Shown: positions 9,565 through 18,218, counted from the stretch's first letter. The stretch is DNA of 58,898 nucleotides from Saccharofermentans sp. (GCA_024692235.1 JAILMW010000020.1:1-58898); one strand, 5' to 3'. Notes: generated from the letters alone by a model not told the origin. A program made the numbers and translations.

Positions 9565-9593
9565 ATTATCGCATCAAATTGGAAATATTACAA
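9565..9593 (-). promoter_or_regulatory. Probable promoter of the ferredoxin gene
   Basis: Reverse strand: TTGTAA (9588-9593), 17 bp, GATAAT (9565-9570). The predicted start lies about 25 bases before the ribosome site. It sits in the 81-bp gap after ricT. Confidence 0.65.
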
Positions 9594-9614
9594 ATGTCCG
9601 GTTCCTCATTTGTA

Positions 9615-10514
9615 TTACTCTGCATCGTCCTCTAACCTGTCTACATCCTGGGCAGGACCCTGACAGCCTTCCTTATGACCACCGCATCCGCCCGGACAGC
9701 CTCCCTGGTTCAAAGGTTCAAGTGTACCCCAGTCGAATACCTCGACTTCGCTTACGTCGTCGACCGTAAACTTAACAGATACCTTCTCCTCGATAAGATT
9801 AACGTCGTTGACGATACCCATTCCCCTGGGAGTCCTGATCTTCTTACCTGTCTTTGGAAGTCTCTTATGTGCATCCGCATATGCTTCCTTCTCGAACTGA
9901 AGGCAACACATAAGACGTCCGCATGCGCCGTTAAGCTTAGTGGGGTTAAGAGATAATCCCTGATCTCTTGCCATACGAAGAGTAACGGGAGCGAAGTGAT
10001 TAAGGAATGTGCAGCAGCATAACTCTCTGCCGCAGACGCCGATACCGCCTACAAGCTTAGCCTGATCTCTGGAACCGATCTGGCGAAGTTCGATCCTTGC
10101 ACGGAATACGGAAGCCAAGTCCTTAACGAGATCTCTGAAGTCTACTCTGTTATCCGAAGTAAAGTAGAATACGACCTTCTTGCCGTCGAATGCGAATACC
10201 GCATCTACGAGGTTCATGTCGAGCTCGTGCTTTTCGATAAGCTGTAAACACTTATCGTATGCTTCCTTCTCCTTTACTTTCTTAAGCTCGTATCTTTCAA
10301 GCTCTTTCTCATTGGCAAAGCGAAGCACGGGAAGGATGTCGTCTCCTACCTGATCGTCTTCCATTTCGATGGGCTCCTCTACTACGTGAGCTATGTCGGT
10401 TCCCATGGATGTCTCTACCATAACGGCATCGCCTATGGTGAGGTTAAGGCCGTTACACGAGAACTTATATACCTTGCCCGCATCTCTAAAGCGCAGATTA
10501 ACTATCTTCTTCAT
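9615..10514 (-). CDS. ricT: RicT/YaaT PSP1-domain protein
   Basis: 299 residues. PSP1 domain with the Cys set GGIGVCGRELCCCTFLNHF and GRLMCCLQFE near residues 155-205. In Bacillus subtilis the Ric complex (RicA/F/T) binds Fe-S clusters and stimulates RNase Y processing and sporulation phosphorelay steps. The C-terminus carries an extra Gly/Cys-rich tail (GGCPGGCGGHKEGCQG) with further cysteines. The start overlaps holB by four bases (ATGA), and AAGGAG lies inside the holB end. It is the last gene of Asn-rich protein-tmk-holB-ricT, the usual clostridial neighbourhood. Confidence 0.94.
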   Translation of the reverse strand: MKKIVNLRFRDAGKVYKFSCNGLNLTIGDAVMVETSMGTDIAHVVEEPIEMEDDQVGDDILPVLRFANEKELERYELKKVKEKEAYDKCLQLIEKHELDMNLVDAVFAFDGKKVVFYFTSDNRVDFRDLVKDLASVFRARIELRQIGSRDQAKLVGGIGVCGRELCCCTFLNHFAPVTLRMARDQGLSLNPTKLNGACGRLMCCLQFEKEAYADAHKRLPKTGKKIRTPRGMGIVNDVNLIEEKVSVKFTVDDVSEVEVFDWGTLEPLNQGGCPGGCGGHKEGCQGPAQDVDRLEDDAE

Positions 10515-11524
10515 TGCTTCAACTCCTTATGTATCTTCAAAAGCATGCTCGAGCATGCAGCATCGTAACTGACATTTACCTTGAGTCCCTTGGAGAACTC
10601 CGTTACCGCATTGACCGCATTGCTTATATTGATAAGGGTAAGTCCCCTTGCATCCGAAAGGAAGCTTATGAGCTTATCCTTCTTATCCTGATTCTTAAGT
10701 ACTCCCTTGCTTGCGGAAGCAAGAAGAGTTGCGATATCTCCCAATGTCCACTGCAAAAGAAGCAGCAGTTCGTCAGTCCTGTCGGAATTGTCGTTCCAGT
10801 AGGAGACTTCGTCTATCAGTATATCCGTATAGGACATCTTGGGCATATCCATGACAAGCTCGAAGATGTGTTCCCTCTCCTGTGAGAATTCCTCGTCCTC
10901 CATAAGAGATAAAGCCTTGCCGGGGATACCGGAAGAGAACTCCGCACAGAACTCTATCTTCTCTTCGGATGCATCGTCCTTACCCGATCTCTTTAAGATC
11001 TGCTCTATCTCTTCGGAAGTATAAGGATGAAGAGAGAGGACCGTGACTCTGGACAGGATCGTTCCCAGAAGTTTACTCTGATCAGAGCAGAGGAGGATGA
11101 ATTCCACTCCCTTAGGAGGTTCCTCCAAAGACTTAAGAAGGAGGTTCTGTGAGACATCCGCCAGTTGATCGGCGTTAATGATGTATACCTTATTCTTGGA
11201 GATCTGAGGATTTACCGCCTCGTCTGCGATAAGCCCGCTCCTAAGATCTTCGATCTTTATGGTCTTCTTGCCCTTGGGGGCTTCGAACCTTCTTATGTCC
11301 GGGTGCGTACCCGCGTCGAAATAAGCACAGGACGGGCACTTTCCGCAACAGCCGTCCTCCGTAGGCTCATGGCAAAGGACAGCCTTCGCAAGTTCATTTC
11401 CGAAAGTGTGCTTGCCGATACCCGGAGCACCTGTAATGAGGAAAGACTGGGCAAGGGTGCCCTTGAGCATAGAGCTTATCCTGCTCTTGACTTCCGTCTG
11501 TCCTACAAGATCTTTGAAAGCCAT
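10511..11524 (-). CDS. holB: DNA polymerase III delta' subunit
   Basis: 337 residues. Clamp-loader subunit that helps open the beta sliding clamp. P-loop-like GAPGIGKHT near residue 35, a zinc-binding cysteine cluster (CHEPTEDGCCGKCPSC, residues ~51-66), and an ILSRVTVL arginine-finger region near residue 158. The first 22 bases overlap the end of tmk and the last four overlap ricT, so all three are translated from one message. The delta' C-terminal collar region is divergent, as is normal. Confidence 0.93.
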   Translation of the reverse strand: MAFKDLVGQTEVKSRISSMLKGTLAQSFLITGAPGIGKHTFGNELAKAVLCHEPTEDGCCGKCPSCAYFDAGTHPDIRRFEAPKGKKTIKIEDLRSGLIADEAVNPQISKNKVYIINADQLADVSQNLLLKSLEEPPKGVEFILLCSDQSKLLGTILSRVTVLSLHPYTSEEIEQILKRSGKDDASEEKIEFCAEFSSGIPGKALSLMEDEEFSQEREHIFELVMDMPKMSYTDILIDEVSYWNDNSDRTDELLLLLQWTLGDIATLLASASKGVLKNQDKKDKLISFLSDARGLTLINISNAVNAVTEFSKGLKVNVSYDAACSSMLLKIHKELKQ

Positions 11525-12123
11525 GTCTTGATCTCTTCGAAAATCTCATCAGGTGTCCCCGACGCGTCTATGACCTTGATGCGGTCATCCTTCTTGGCGC
11601 ACTCGAGATATCCTGCTCTTACCTTATCCTGAAAAGAGTTGCCCAGTGCCTCAAGGCGGTCTTCGGCTTCTCCTCTGGAATGTCTTCTGTTATATGCAGT
11701 CTCTGTATCCAGGTCCAGAAGGAAAGTAATGTCGGGAGTTATGCCTGCCGTGGCGATCTTATTAAGAGTATCAGTAAGCTCTGATCCCAATCCTCTTGCA
11801 TAACCCTGATATGCACTGGTGGAATCGAAGAAACGGTCGCAGAGAACAGAAGTGCCCGCCTCTAATGCGGGAGCTATAACTTCCTCCGTGATCTGAGCTC
11901 TTGCTGCCTCGTAAAGGAGGAGCTCTGCAAGAGAAGTCATGGAGTCGTTCTTCTTATCTAATAAGATCTCTCTTATCTTCTCTCCGACTGCCGTTCCGCC
12001 CGGCTCTCTTACTACGATAAAATCCCTGCCTGTCTCCTGAAAGTAATCTCTTACCTTCTCGAACTGGGTGCTCTTACCGCATCCGTCTATTCCTTCAAAT
12101 GTGATGAATACACCTTTTGCCAT
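11503..12123 (-). CDS. tmk: Thymidylate kinase
   Basis: 206 residues. Phosphorylates dTMP to dTDP for DNA synthesis. The P-loop FEGIDGCGKST near residue 9, the REPGGTAVGEKIR dTMP-binding motif near 40 and the DRFFDSTSAYQGYARGL region near 95 are all present, as is a RHSRGEAEDR lid. Only two bases separate it from the end of the Asn-rich gene, and it overlaps holB by 22 bases. The ribosome site before its ATG is weak (TTGGATTAAAG), so translation may depend on the gene upstream. Confidence 0.96.
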   Translation of the reverse strand: MAKGVFITFEGIDGCGKSTQFEKVRDYFQETGRDFIVVREPGGTAVGEKIREILLDKKNDSMTSLAELLLYEAARAQITEEVIAPALEAGTSVLCDRFFDSTSAYQGYARGLGSELTDTLNKIATAGITPDITFLLDLDTETAYNRRHSRGEAEDRLEALGNSFQDKVRAGYLECAKKDDRIKVIDASGTPDEIFEEIKTWLSKIL

Positions 12124-12125
12124 CT

Positions 12126-12563
12126 TTAATCCAACTTAATAGTATGTATCTCCGCGATATCGATCCAGATCTCCTTCTCGAGACGATCGTTCTCAGCCTT
12201 GATATCCTCTACCGTCTCTTCGATATGGACGGGCTTGGGAGGAATATTGTGCTTGGGACGCTGAGGTCTTCTCTCGGAGCGGTTCCTGTTATTGTTCTTG
12301 TTACGGTTATTGCCGCCGTTCTGATTGCCCTGATTATTGGAAGCATTAGTATTGGAATTACCCTCGACCTGAGACTGGATCTTATTCTCCTTATTCTCTG
12401 CGGGCTTTATCTCCTTGCCCTCGCCGTTATTCTTCCTGGGGCGGTTGTTGTTCCTTCTTCTGGCATTGTTGCGGTTGCCGGAACGATAGTTATTGTTACC
12501 TCCGTTGCCGCCGTGATTGTTCTGCTTCTTGGGAGCATTCGAATTATTGTTGTTCTCTGCCAT
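12126..12563 (-). CDS. Asn/Arg/Gly-rich disordered protein with a short conserved-looking tail
   Basis: 145 residues. The first ~105 are low complexity, dominated by Asn with Arg, Gly, Lys and Gln and almost no hydrophobic residues, so intrinsically disordered and basic. The last ~30 (from EETVEDIKAEN) look helical and end in IWIDIAEIHTIKLD. GGAGGA precedes the ATG. It is the first gene of the operon with tmk, holB and ricT. Asn/Arg-rich basic disorder is compatible with RNA or DNA binding or with condensate formation, but that is inference; no enzyme motif is present. It is not a frameshift artefact, because the frame is open with a good start and tight spacing. Confidence 0.8.
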   Translation of the reverse strand: MAENNNNSNAPKKQNNHGGNGGNNNYRSGNRNNARRRNNNRPRKNNGEGKEIKPAENKENKIQSQVEGNSNTNASNNQGNQNGGNNRNKNNNRNRSERRPQRPKHNIPPKPVHIEETVEDIKAENDRLEKEIWIDIAEIHTIKLD

Positions 12564-12595
12564 TTCTTCCTCCGTGTCGGGACATTAACTATAAA

Positions 12596-12624
12596 ATTAT
12601 AAAGGTTTAACCTTTAAACTTCAA
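12596..12624 (-). promoter_or_regulatory. Promoter of the tmk-holB-ricT operon with palindromic spacer
   Basis: Reverse strand: TTGAAG (12619-12624), exactly 17 bp, TATAAT (12596-12601). The -35 overlaps the folK stop codon. The spacer is filled by the perfect inverted repeat TAAAGGTTTAACCTTTA (12600-12616, 8-bp arms, one central base), a strong candidate operator. The same palindrome could also act as a weak terminator for folK. Confidence 0.75.
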
Positions 12625-13085
12625 ATATAAGGCTTATCTATTAGCTTTACGGACTTATCTTCGGGGATCTTGCCCTTATAATCCATAATGTCCTTCAAGG
12701 GGTAAAGGACGAAGGCTCTCTCATACATCCTCGGGTGCGGGATCGTAAGTATCGGATCGTCGGATATAAGATCGTCATATAATAGGATATCAAGATCTAT
12801 GGTCCTGGGACCGTTCTTTATTAACCGTACTCTGTGAAGATCGCTTTCTATCTTCTGACACACCTTAAGAAGAGAATAAGGATCAAGTGTCGTCTTAAGT
12901 TCAAGACAGGTATTAAGGAAATACGGCTGATCGTCGTAGCCCACGGGCTCCGTCTCATAGATATTGGCGCACCCGGTGACCTCGATATCATCGTTGTCCT
13001 GCAAGATCTTTATAGCCTTTCGAAGGTTATCTTCTCGGTCTCCCATATTGCTTCCTATTGAAAGATAAGCCGTATGTATATCCAT
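12621..13085 (-). CDS. folK: 2-amino-4-hydroxy-6-hydroxymethyldihydropteridine pyrophosphokinase
   Basis: 154 residues. Transfers pyrophosphate from ATP to 6-hydroxymethyl-7,8-dihydropterin in folate synthesis. N-terminal YLSIGSNMGDREDNL is diagnostic, followed by ETEPVGYDDQPYFLN and RTIDLDILLYDD with the metal-binding aspartates, and PHPRMYERAFVL. Three bases separate it from folB. It is the last gene of the folate operon, and its stop codon overlaps the -35 of the next promoter. Confidence 0.96.
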   Translation of the reverse strand: MDIHTAYLSIGSNMGDREDNLRKAIKILQDNDDIEVTGCANIYETEPVGYDDQPYFLNTCLELKTTLDPYSLLKVCQKIESDLHRVRLIKNGPRTIDLDILLYDDLISDDPILTIPHPRMYERAFVLYPLKDIMDYKGKIPEDKSVKLIDKPYI

Positions 13086-13088
13086 TAC

Positions 13089-13454
13089 TTACTCGCCTCG
13101 TTCTCTCGTTATCTTGGTAAGCATCGTCTTGAAGTTGCCGTTAACGGGAGCTTCCGGCTTAGATACCGTGATCTCGACGTTCTTTATAAGGTCAGATACT
13201 TCCAACACCTTACCTGCTATCTCATATGCAAGATGCTCTATAAGATCGCACCTGGATGTTGTGACTTCCTGCTTTATGACATCGTAGACTACGGCATAGT
13301 CGACGGTATCTTCAAGCTTATCCGTAACGGCTCCGGGGATCTTGTCGAAAGCCATATCGCAACTTACGATAAAGATCTGACCGTTTTCCTTCTCTTCGGG
13401 AAATACGCCCACATGTCCGTGAAATCTCATCTCACTCATTACGATATGGTCCAT
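13089..13454 (-). CDS. folB: Dihydroneopterin aldolase
   Basis: 121 residues, the normal family length. Converts dihydroneopterin to 6-hydroxymethyldihydropterin and glycolaldehyde. FHGHVGVFPEEKENGQIF (with the catalytic Glu), DYAVVYDVIK, the IEHLAYEIA pattern and a C-terminal Lys-Pro (SKPEAPV) match the family. GGGAGG lies at a good distance before the ATG, four bases after folP. Confidence 0.95.
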   Translation of the reverse strand: MDHIVMSEMRFHGHVGVFPEEKENGQIFIVSCDMAFDKIPGAVTDKLEDTVDYAVVYDVIKQEVTTSRCDLIEHLAYEIAGKVLEVSDLIKNVEITVSKPEAPVNGNFKTMLTKITRERGE

Positions 13455-13458
13455 TTTT

Positions 13459-14313
13459 TCAATCCTCCCTTATGGTCTTATCGAAGCCGCAAAGTGCGTC
13501 GAATGTATCCCTTACGTTATGTACTCTTACCATTGAAGCGCCGCATGCAACTCCCGCAAGAGCCATGCCTATAGATACGGGATCTCTCAGGTCGGGTGTC
13601 GTCTCTCTTGGAAGAAGTACCGAAGGAGTCCTCTTTCTCGAGCATGCGATAAGCATAGGATACTTACCTCCGAATGACAGCTCATTGATACGCCTTGTAA
13701 GCTCGATATCCTGGGCTCTTGAAGTTCCGAATCCCACACCGGGATCCAATATCAGGCGATTGTCTTCGATCCCTGCCTCGTGAGCTCTTCTTATACTTCC
13801 GTCAAGTTCTCTTACGGCCCTGTCTATTATGTCTTCCTTGATGCATTCGCCGTTACGCCTGCAGTTGAACATAAGGATAGCCGCAGCATCGTACTTCTTA
13901 ACGACTGCTGCCATATTAGGATCGTACATAAAGCCGTAGATGTCATTTATTAAATGGCACCCTGCCTCGAGAGCACCCTCTGCCACCTTGGACTTATATG
14001 TGTCTATGGAGATAACGACATCGAAGTTATCTCTTATTGCCTCTACGACGGGAACGATCCTGGAGAGCTCCTCGTCAACGCTTATCTCCGTATATCCGGG
14101 ACGCGTGGATTCGCCTCCGACATCGATGACCTGTGCTCCGTCTTCGATCATGGACTTGACGTTCATCATGGCATCGGTGAACTTATAGTTCCTGCCTCCG
14201 TCGGAGAAAGAATCGGGAGTTACGTTTAATATGCCCATGCAGACCGTCTCCTTACCGAAAGTAAGGATCTTATCGCGGCACTTAACGCTGCCTGTATAGT
14301 AGTTATCCGTCAT
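13459..14313 (-). CDS. folP: Dihydropteroate synthase
   Basis: 284 residues. Condenses the pterin pyrophosphate with p-aminobenzoate; this is the sulfonamide target. MGILNVTPDSFSDGG near residue 27, DVGGESTRPG near 62, SIDTYKSKVAE, the LINDIYG motif, the LDPGVGFGTS phosphate loop and a C-terminal VRVHNV are all present. It follows folE directly, with its ATG next to the folE stop, and AGAGGAG inside the folE end serves as ribosome site. Confidence 0.97.
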   Translation of the reverse strand: MTDNYYTGSVKCRDKILTFGKETVCMGILNVTPDSFSDGGRNYKFTDAMMNVKSMIEDGAQVIDVGGESTRPGYTEISVDEELSRIVPVVEAIRDNFDVVISIDTYKSKVAEGALEAGCHLINDIYGFMYDPNMAAVVKKYDAAAILMFNCRRNGECIKEDIIDRAVRELDGSIRRAHEAGIEDNRLILDPGVGFGTSRAQDIELTRRINELSFGGKYPMLIACSRKRTPSVLLPRETTPDLRDPVSIGMALAGVACGASMVRVHNVRDTFDALCGFDKTIRED

Positions 14314-14937
14314 TTATGAATTGCTCCTCTGGCGGTTGATAAGTGCGAGGGCTTCATTTCTCGTTCTGGCATCTGTACGACATCCGCCTCTCATAGCTGA
14401 AGTTACCGTCTTGGAACCGGGCTTTCTGATGCCTCTCATCGTCATACAGAGGTGCTCCGCCTCTATGACGACGCACACTGATGTAGCGTCGATGCTCTTT
14501 ATGATCTGATCTGCGATCTCGGATGTAAGTCTCTCCTGAAGCTGAGGCTTGCGGGATAATGTATCCACGATCCTTGCTACCTTGGAAAGGCCTAAGATCT
14601 TACCGTCTCTGGGGATATATACGACATGCGCCTTACCGTGGAAAGGAAGAAGGTGATGCTCGCACATGGAGTAGAAAGGAATATCTCCTATGAGGATCAT
14701 CTCGTCGTTGCCTTTCTCGTTAAAGACCTTAATGTCCTTAGAGACATCTCTGTGAAGTCCCGAGAAGACTTCCGCATACATCCTTGCAACTCTCTGAGGA
14801 GTCTCAAGAAGCCCCTCTCTGTCAGGGTCCTCACCTATAGCCTTAAGGATAGTCCTTACCGCACCTTCGATGGCAGGAAGATCCATATTCTTTCTGCTCT
14901 CCTCGGGGATAGCAAAATCATTGTCGTAGTCGTACAT
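14314..14937 (-). CDS. folE: GTP cyclohydrolase I
   Basis: 207 residues. Opens GTP to 7,8-dihydroneopterin triphosphate, the first step of folate synthesis. The zinc-site motif [14 protein letters not shown], the second cysteine in [16 protein letters not shown], and [14 protein letters not shown] near residue 42 are typical. GGAGATGA is the ribosome site. It heads folE-folP-folB-folK. Only 23 bp separate it from the AraC gene upstream on the same strand, so either read-through or a promoter inside the AraC end must serve it; no THF riboswitch fits in that gap. Confidence 0.97.
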   Translation of the reverse strand: MYDYDNDFAIPEESRKNMDLPAIEGAVRTILKAIGEDPDREGLLETPQRVARMYAEVFSGLHRDVSKDIKVFNEKGNDEMILIGDIPFYSMCEHHLLPFHGKAHVVYIPRDGKILGLSKVARIVDTLSRKPQLQERLTSEIADQIIKSIDATSVCVVIEAEHLCMTMRGIRKPGSKTVTSAMRGGCRTDARTRNEALALINRQRSNS

Positions 14938-14960
14938 TTATATCATCTCCAAATCTTTAA

Positions 14961-15887
14961 TTATTCTTCGTAACCGCCTGCATGCTGCTTGCGATATTCC
15001 ATGGGAGTTATTCCCATCTGCTTTCGAAAGGCTACGTTAAACCTCTGAGGGCTGGAGAACCCCGCCATGGAAGCTACGCCTGCTACCTTTATCTGCTTGT
15101 CTGAGAGAAGCTCGCAGGCACGTTCTATTCTCTTCTTCATAAGATAGGACATGGGACTTATGCCGAACTCGTCCCTGAAGGCACGAGTAAAATATCCCTG
15201 GCTTAAGTACACATAGGAAGCTGCACTTGCTACGGTGATACCTCTATCGTAGTTGGAATCTATATATTCCTTTGCGATGAATACAAGCTCCTGTGCCTTG
15301 CCGTTTTTAACCCTCAGGCTCTCCTCCCACTCTCTTCTGAGGGCTCTTGCAAGGACTAACATAAGCTCCAGGGTAAGTATCTGAAGCATAAGCTCCTTGG
15401 ACTGGAAGTCGCCCTTACGCTCGTTTACGATCTTCTCCATGACTTCGCTTATCTCTTTCTTGTAAGAACCCGAGATAACGATATAGGGATCCTTGGGAAG
15501 AGCATCTTCCTTACTCTCGTCGCCTTCCGCGAAATTAAAGAAGCTCTCCAGAGAAGGCTGATATCTTCCTGCTACATTCTTCTCTTTGGCAAAGCCGAAA
15601 TAGAGCACGAGAGTATCCGCCACACTGGACTTAACTTCAAAGCAGTGAGGAGTCTCCGGACGGATAATAAGGGCGCTTCCCTTCTCGACGGATACTTTCT
15701 TGCCGTCGATATTGAACTCCGCCCTTCCGTTACGCATATAAAAGAGCTCGTGGGTATTATGGGTACTCATCTTCACGTTGGGAGCTTTCTTCTCCATAAC
15801 GTGCTCAAGTCCCTCGAAGACGACAGGGAATACTCCGGTATCGTTCTTGATGCTCTCTTCTATAGCCGGAAGTACATTCTCAAACAT
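14961..15887 (-). CDS. AraC-family transcriptional regulator with cupin domain
   Basis: 308 residues. N-terminal cupin-like ligand domain (residues ~30-110; STHNTHELFYMRNGRAEF, then GSALIIRPETPHCFE) and a C-terminal pair of AraC helix-turn-helix motifs (~205-300; YDRGITVASAASYVYLSQGYF, then AGFSSPQRFNVAFRKQMGITPMEYRK). Such regulators usually respond to carbohydrates. It starts 10 bases after the esterase-like gene and shares its transcript, so it probably regulates that locus or senses the same ligand. AAGGAGAGG precedes the ATG. Confidence 0.93.
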   Translation of the reverse strand: MFENVLPAIEESIKNDTGVFPVVFEGLEHVMEKKAPNVKMSTHNTHELFYMRNGRAEFNIDGKKVSVEKGSALIIRPETPHCFEVKSSVADTLVLYFGFAKEKNVAGRYQPSLESFFNFAEGDESKEDALPKDPYIVISGSYKKEISEVMEKIVNERKGDFQSKELMLQILTLELMLVLARALRREWEESLRVKNGKAQELVFIAKEYIDSNYDRGITVASAASYVYLSQGYFTRAFRDEFGISPMSYLMKKRIERACELLSDKQIKVAGVASMAGFSSPQRFNVAFRKQMGITPMEYRKQHAGGYEE

Positions 15888-15897
15888 CGTCCTCTCC

Positions 15898-18168
15898 TTA
15901 TTCGAATCTTATATTGTCGATATAGATCTCTCCGTTCTTGGAATTATCCTCGACGGTGAACTTAAGGCTTTCCAGAGTGATGGGGCCTTCTGTCTCATAT
16001 GTGAATACCAGCGTCTGCCAGTTGAGCTGCTGCTTGATCTCAGCTTCGCCGAATCCTTCCACCTTAAGGTTCTTCTTAACGGTATCGGGGTTAAATACAT
16101 CCACCAGCATCCTGGATCTGCCGCGAAGCTCAATCGGTGCCATTATCGACTTATACGTAAGTACCGGCTCGAATCCGTAGAGCGAATTTTCCGTCTCGTA
16201 TCTTATGTGGAGCGAAGCAGTACCTTCAGTCTTATGAAGTGTATCGCAAGTTATGACGCCGTTACCCTTGAAAGTCCTGTATACCTTGAGTTTCTTAAAG
16301 TCCTCACCCTCGTTCTCGATACCGATGAACTCCAGATCGTCACAGCTCGTGAAGAACAGATCGGGAGCATAGAAAGCCGCATCCCTGTCAAATCTGAAGG
16401 GCAATACCGGAAGGTCGTTGAGGTTCTTGAAGGTAGCCTCGTGAGGGAAAGGAGAGAAACCGTAGGTGACACTTACGGGATCTGTTATATCGTCACACCA
16501 TACCATGACTCTTACGCCGTGTAAGATCCTGGCATTGGCGGGATAGAATACGCGGTCCTCTCCGCAGACTGCAAAGCCTCTGAGCTCTGTCTGACCTTCC
16601 GCGAGTCTTAAGCCGTCGCCTAAGTTATCGAACTGAAGGATAAGCTTATTGCCCGCCTTCTCGACACCTGAGCATGCGGGGCATGACTTGGGCATCATGG
16701 GGGTTATATGGTGACCTAAAGCGATGACAGCAAGACGCACACCTAAGGTAAAGCTCTTGGTCTTATCGGGGAGCAGGAGGTCATGAAGGCTGATCATGCC
16801 AGTAGGCATATTGAGCTTCCTGCAGAATGCCATGAGCTTCTCGTTGAACTCTATGACCTTGTAGGGAAAGTCGTAATCGATACTTCCGGGATGCATGGTA
16901 ACAAAGAGCATGGAGGGCATGAGCGAATCGTCATAGACCTCCTTGGGCTCGAATACCGAAGATAAAGTTCCCAGAAGTCCCATTAAAAGGAGATCATATC
17001 TTCCGAAAGAGAATTCCTCATTGTCGGGAGAAAAGCTCATTCCTCTTATTGTAAGTCCGCGAAGTGCATGAAGCTTTGCGCGGTAGAGCGTCCCCACCCT
17101 GAACTTCGCCTTTATATATGCGGAATCAACGGCCTTCTTACCGGTCTTCTCCCTGATCTCGGAGAGCATGCCGAAGTCCAGGTTCTTGGCAGAACTTATA
17201 TTGTCCTCTTTCGGAGCCTGTGCCGTCTTGAAAGTGGAATCGGAAGCCGTAGGGAAATCCAGTTCCAAAGCTTCCTTCACCGCCTCCTGTTCTTCCTTCT
17301 TCTCTTCTTCGTCTGTCGTAAGATCATGAAGCTTCTTATCCTTCTCCAGATCGAAGTCCAGGAAGAACTTGCCTTTCTCGATCTCGCTCTTCAAGGTATC
17401 AGTCTCGTTAAGATGCCTGTCCTTCTTAAGGTTCGCGAGATATCTCTCCTTATCCGTCAGAAGCTCAAGCTCCTCAAGATAATCTCGAAGCGCCACCTGA
17501 TTCTCCACTACCTCGTCGGATATCCAGTTGATGATCGACGAATCGGCCGTAGACAGATCGACGACACCGATGGGATAGTGGACCTGATCGGCAACGGTGT
17601 ATGCAAATGAAAATGCGGATGAAGATACGTCTGCAAGTTCCTTGGTATCAGTTATCTTGATCCAGTGAGCATCCTTAAAATGCTCCTTGGGATCGTATGC
17701 GATCTCCTTCTCGCCTTCTTCAAGACCGCTTCTGGAAGGAGTGAAGAAACGAAGATGGCTCATTACCTGTCTCTTCAACGGAGTCGCGGGAGCTGTGGCG
17801 TGCTTCATGGGGATCGAGAGGAACTCGGATCCCAGAAAAACCCATACGTCACCGCATCGTATATCAGACAGCGTGACTGTCTCGTTAAAGCATTTGAATA
17901 CAAAGGTATAGGCGTCGGTAGTGGCTTTATAAGCGGGGATAGTAAACTTAAAGTCGCCCTTGGCCGAAGTAGTTGCCTCAAGGCTTAAGATCGTACCGTA
18001 CTCGGTATCGAGCTTAGAAACTCTTCTTCCGTCCGTAGGATCCTTTAAGATCTCGAGTGTGATCGTGGCGATAGGCGCAGCCTTACCCCTGATCACTAAT
18101 GGTACCTGTTGCTGGAATACAGTCTTGTTCCCCAGCCAACTTGGTAATACGATCTGGTTTGCCTGCAT
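15898..18168 (-). CDS. Sialate O-acetylesterase-like protein lacking the SGNH catalytic residues
   Basis: 756 residues, no signal peptide, so probably cytoplasmic. Residues 1-100 form a beta-rich domain like the start of sialate O-acetylesterases, and 102-110 (DIRCGDVWV) match the family's pre-active-site strand. The expected GQSNM reads GSEFL (113-117), so Ser becomes Glu115 and Asn becomes Phe116. The WYQGESN block reads FSPDNEE (near 379-385). The catalytic D..HP reads DLLLP (463-467), so His becomes Leu466. A charged, probably coiled-coil insert spans ~225-330, and a CBM-like beta domain forms the last ~140 residues. The C-terminal family pattern (AVCGEDRVFYPANA, then LPVLPFRFD) is kept. 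Inferred pseudoenzyme, perhaps a carbohydrate-binding or sensory protein for the AraC gene behind it. Confidence 0.8.
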   Translation of the reverse strand: MQANQIVLPSWLGNKTVFQQQVPLVIRGKAAPIATITLEILKDPTDGRRVSKLDTEYGTILSLEATTSAKGDFKFTIPAYKATTDAYTFVFKCFNETVTLSDIRCGDVWVFLGSEFLSIPMKHATAPATPLKRQVMSHLRFFTPSRSGLEEGEKEIAYDPKEHFKDAHWIKITDTKELADVSSSAFSFAYTVADQVHYPIGVVDLSTADSSIINWISDEVVENQVALRDYLEELELLTDKERYLANLKKDRHLNETDTLKSEIEKGKFFLDFDLEKDKKLHDLTTDEEEKKEEQEAVKEALELDFPTASDSTFKTAQAPKEDNISSAKNLDFGMLSEIREKTGKKAVDSAYIKAKFRVGTLYRAKLHALRGLTIRGMSFSPDNEEFSFGRYDLLLMGLLGTLSSVFEPKEVYDDSLMPSMLFVTMHPGSIDYDFPYKVIEFNEKLMAFCRKLNMPTGMISLHDLLLPDKTKSFTLGVRLAVIALGHHITPMMPKSCPACSGVEKAGNKLILQFDNLGDGLRLAEGQTELRGFAVCGEDRVFYPANARILHGVRVMVWCDDITDPVSVTYGFSPFPHEATFKNLNDLPVLPFRFDRDAAFYAPDLFFTSCDDLEFIGIENEGEDFKKLKVYRTFKGNGVITCDTLHKTEGTASLHIRYETENSLYGFEPVLTYKSIMAPIELRGRSRMLVDVFNPDTVKKNLKVEGFGEAEIKQQLNWQTLVFTYETEGPITLESLKFTVEDNSKNGEIYIDNIRFE

Positions 18169-18218
18169 ACTTTCCCCTTGCTCTATGCGCCTGTTTTGAG
18201 TAGCACATAGACAGACAC

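Noticed and set aside
14938..14960. THF riboswitch before folE
   Set aside because: Only 23 bp lie between the genes, far too short for the aptamer.
15898..18168. Active sialate O-acetylesterase
   Set aside because: The Ser, Asn and His positions of all SGNH blocks are replaced.
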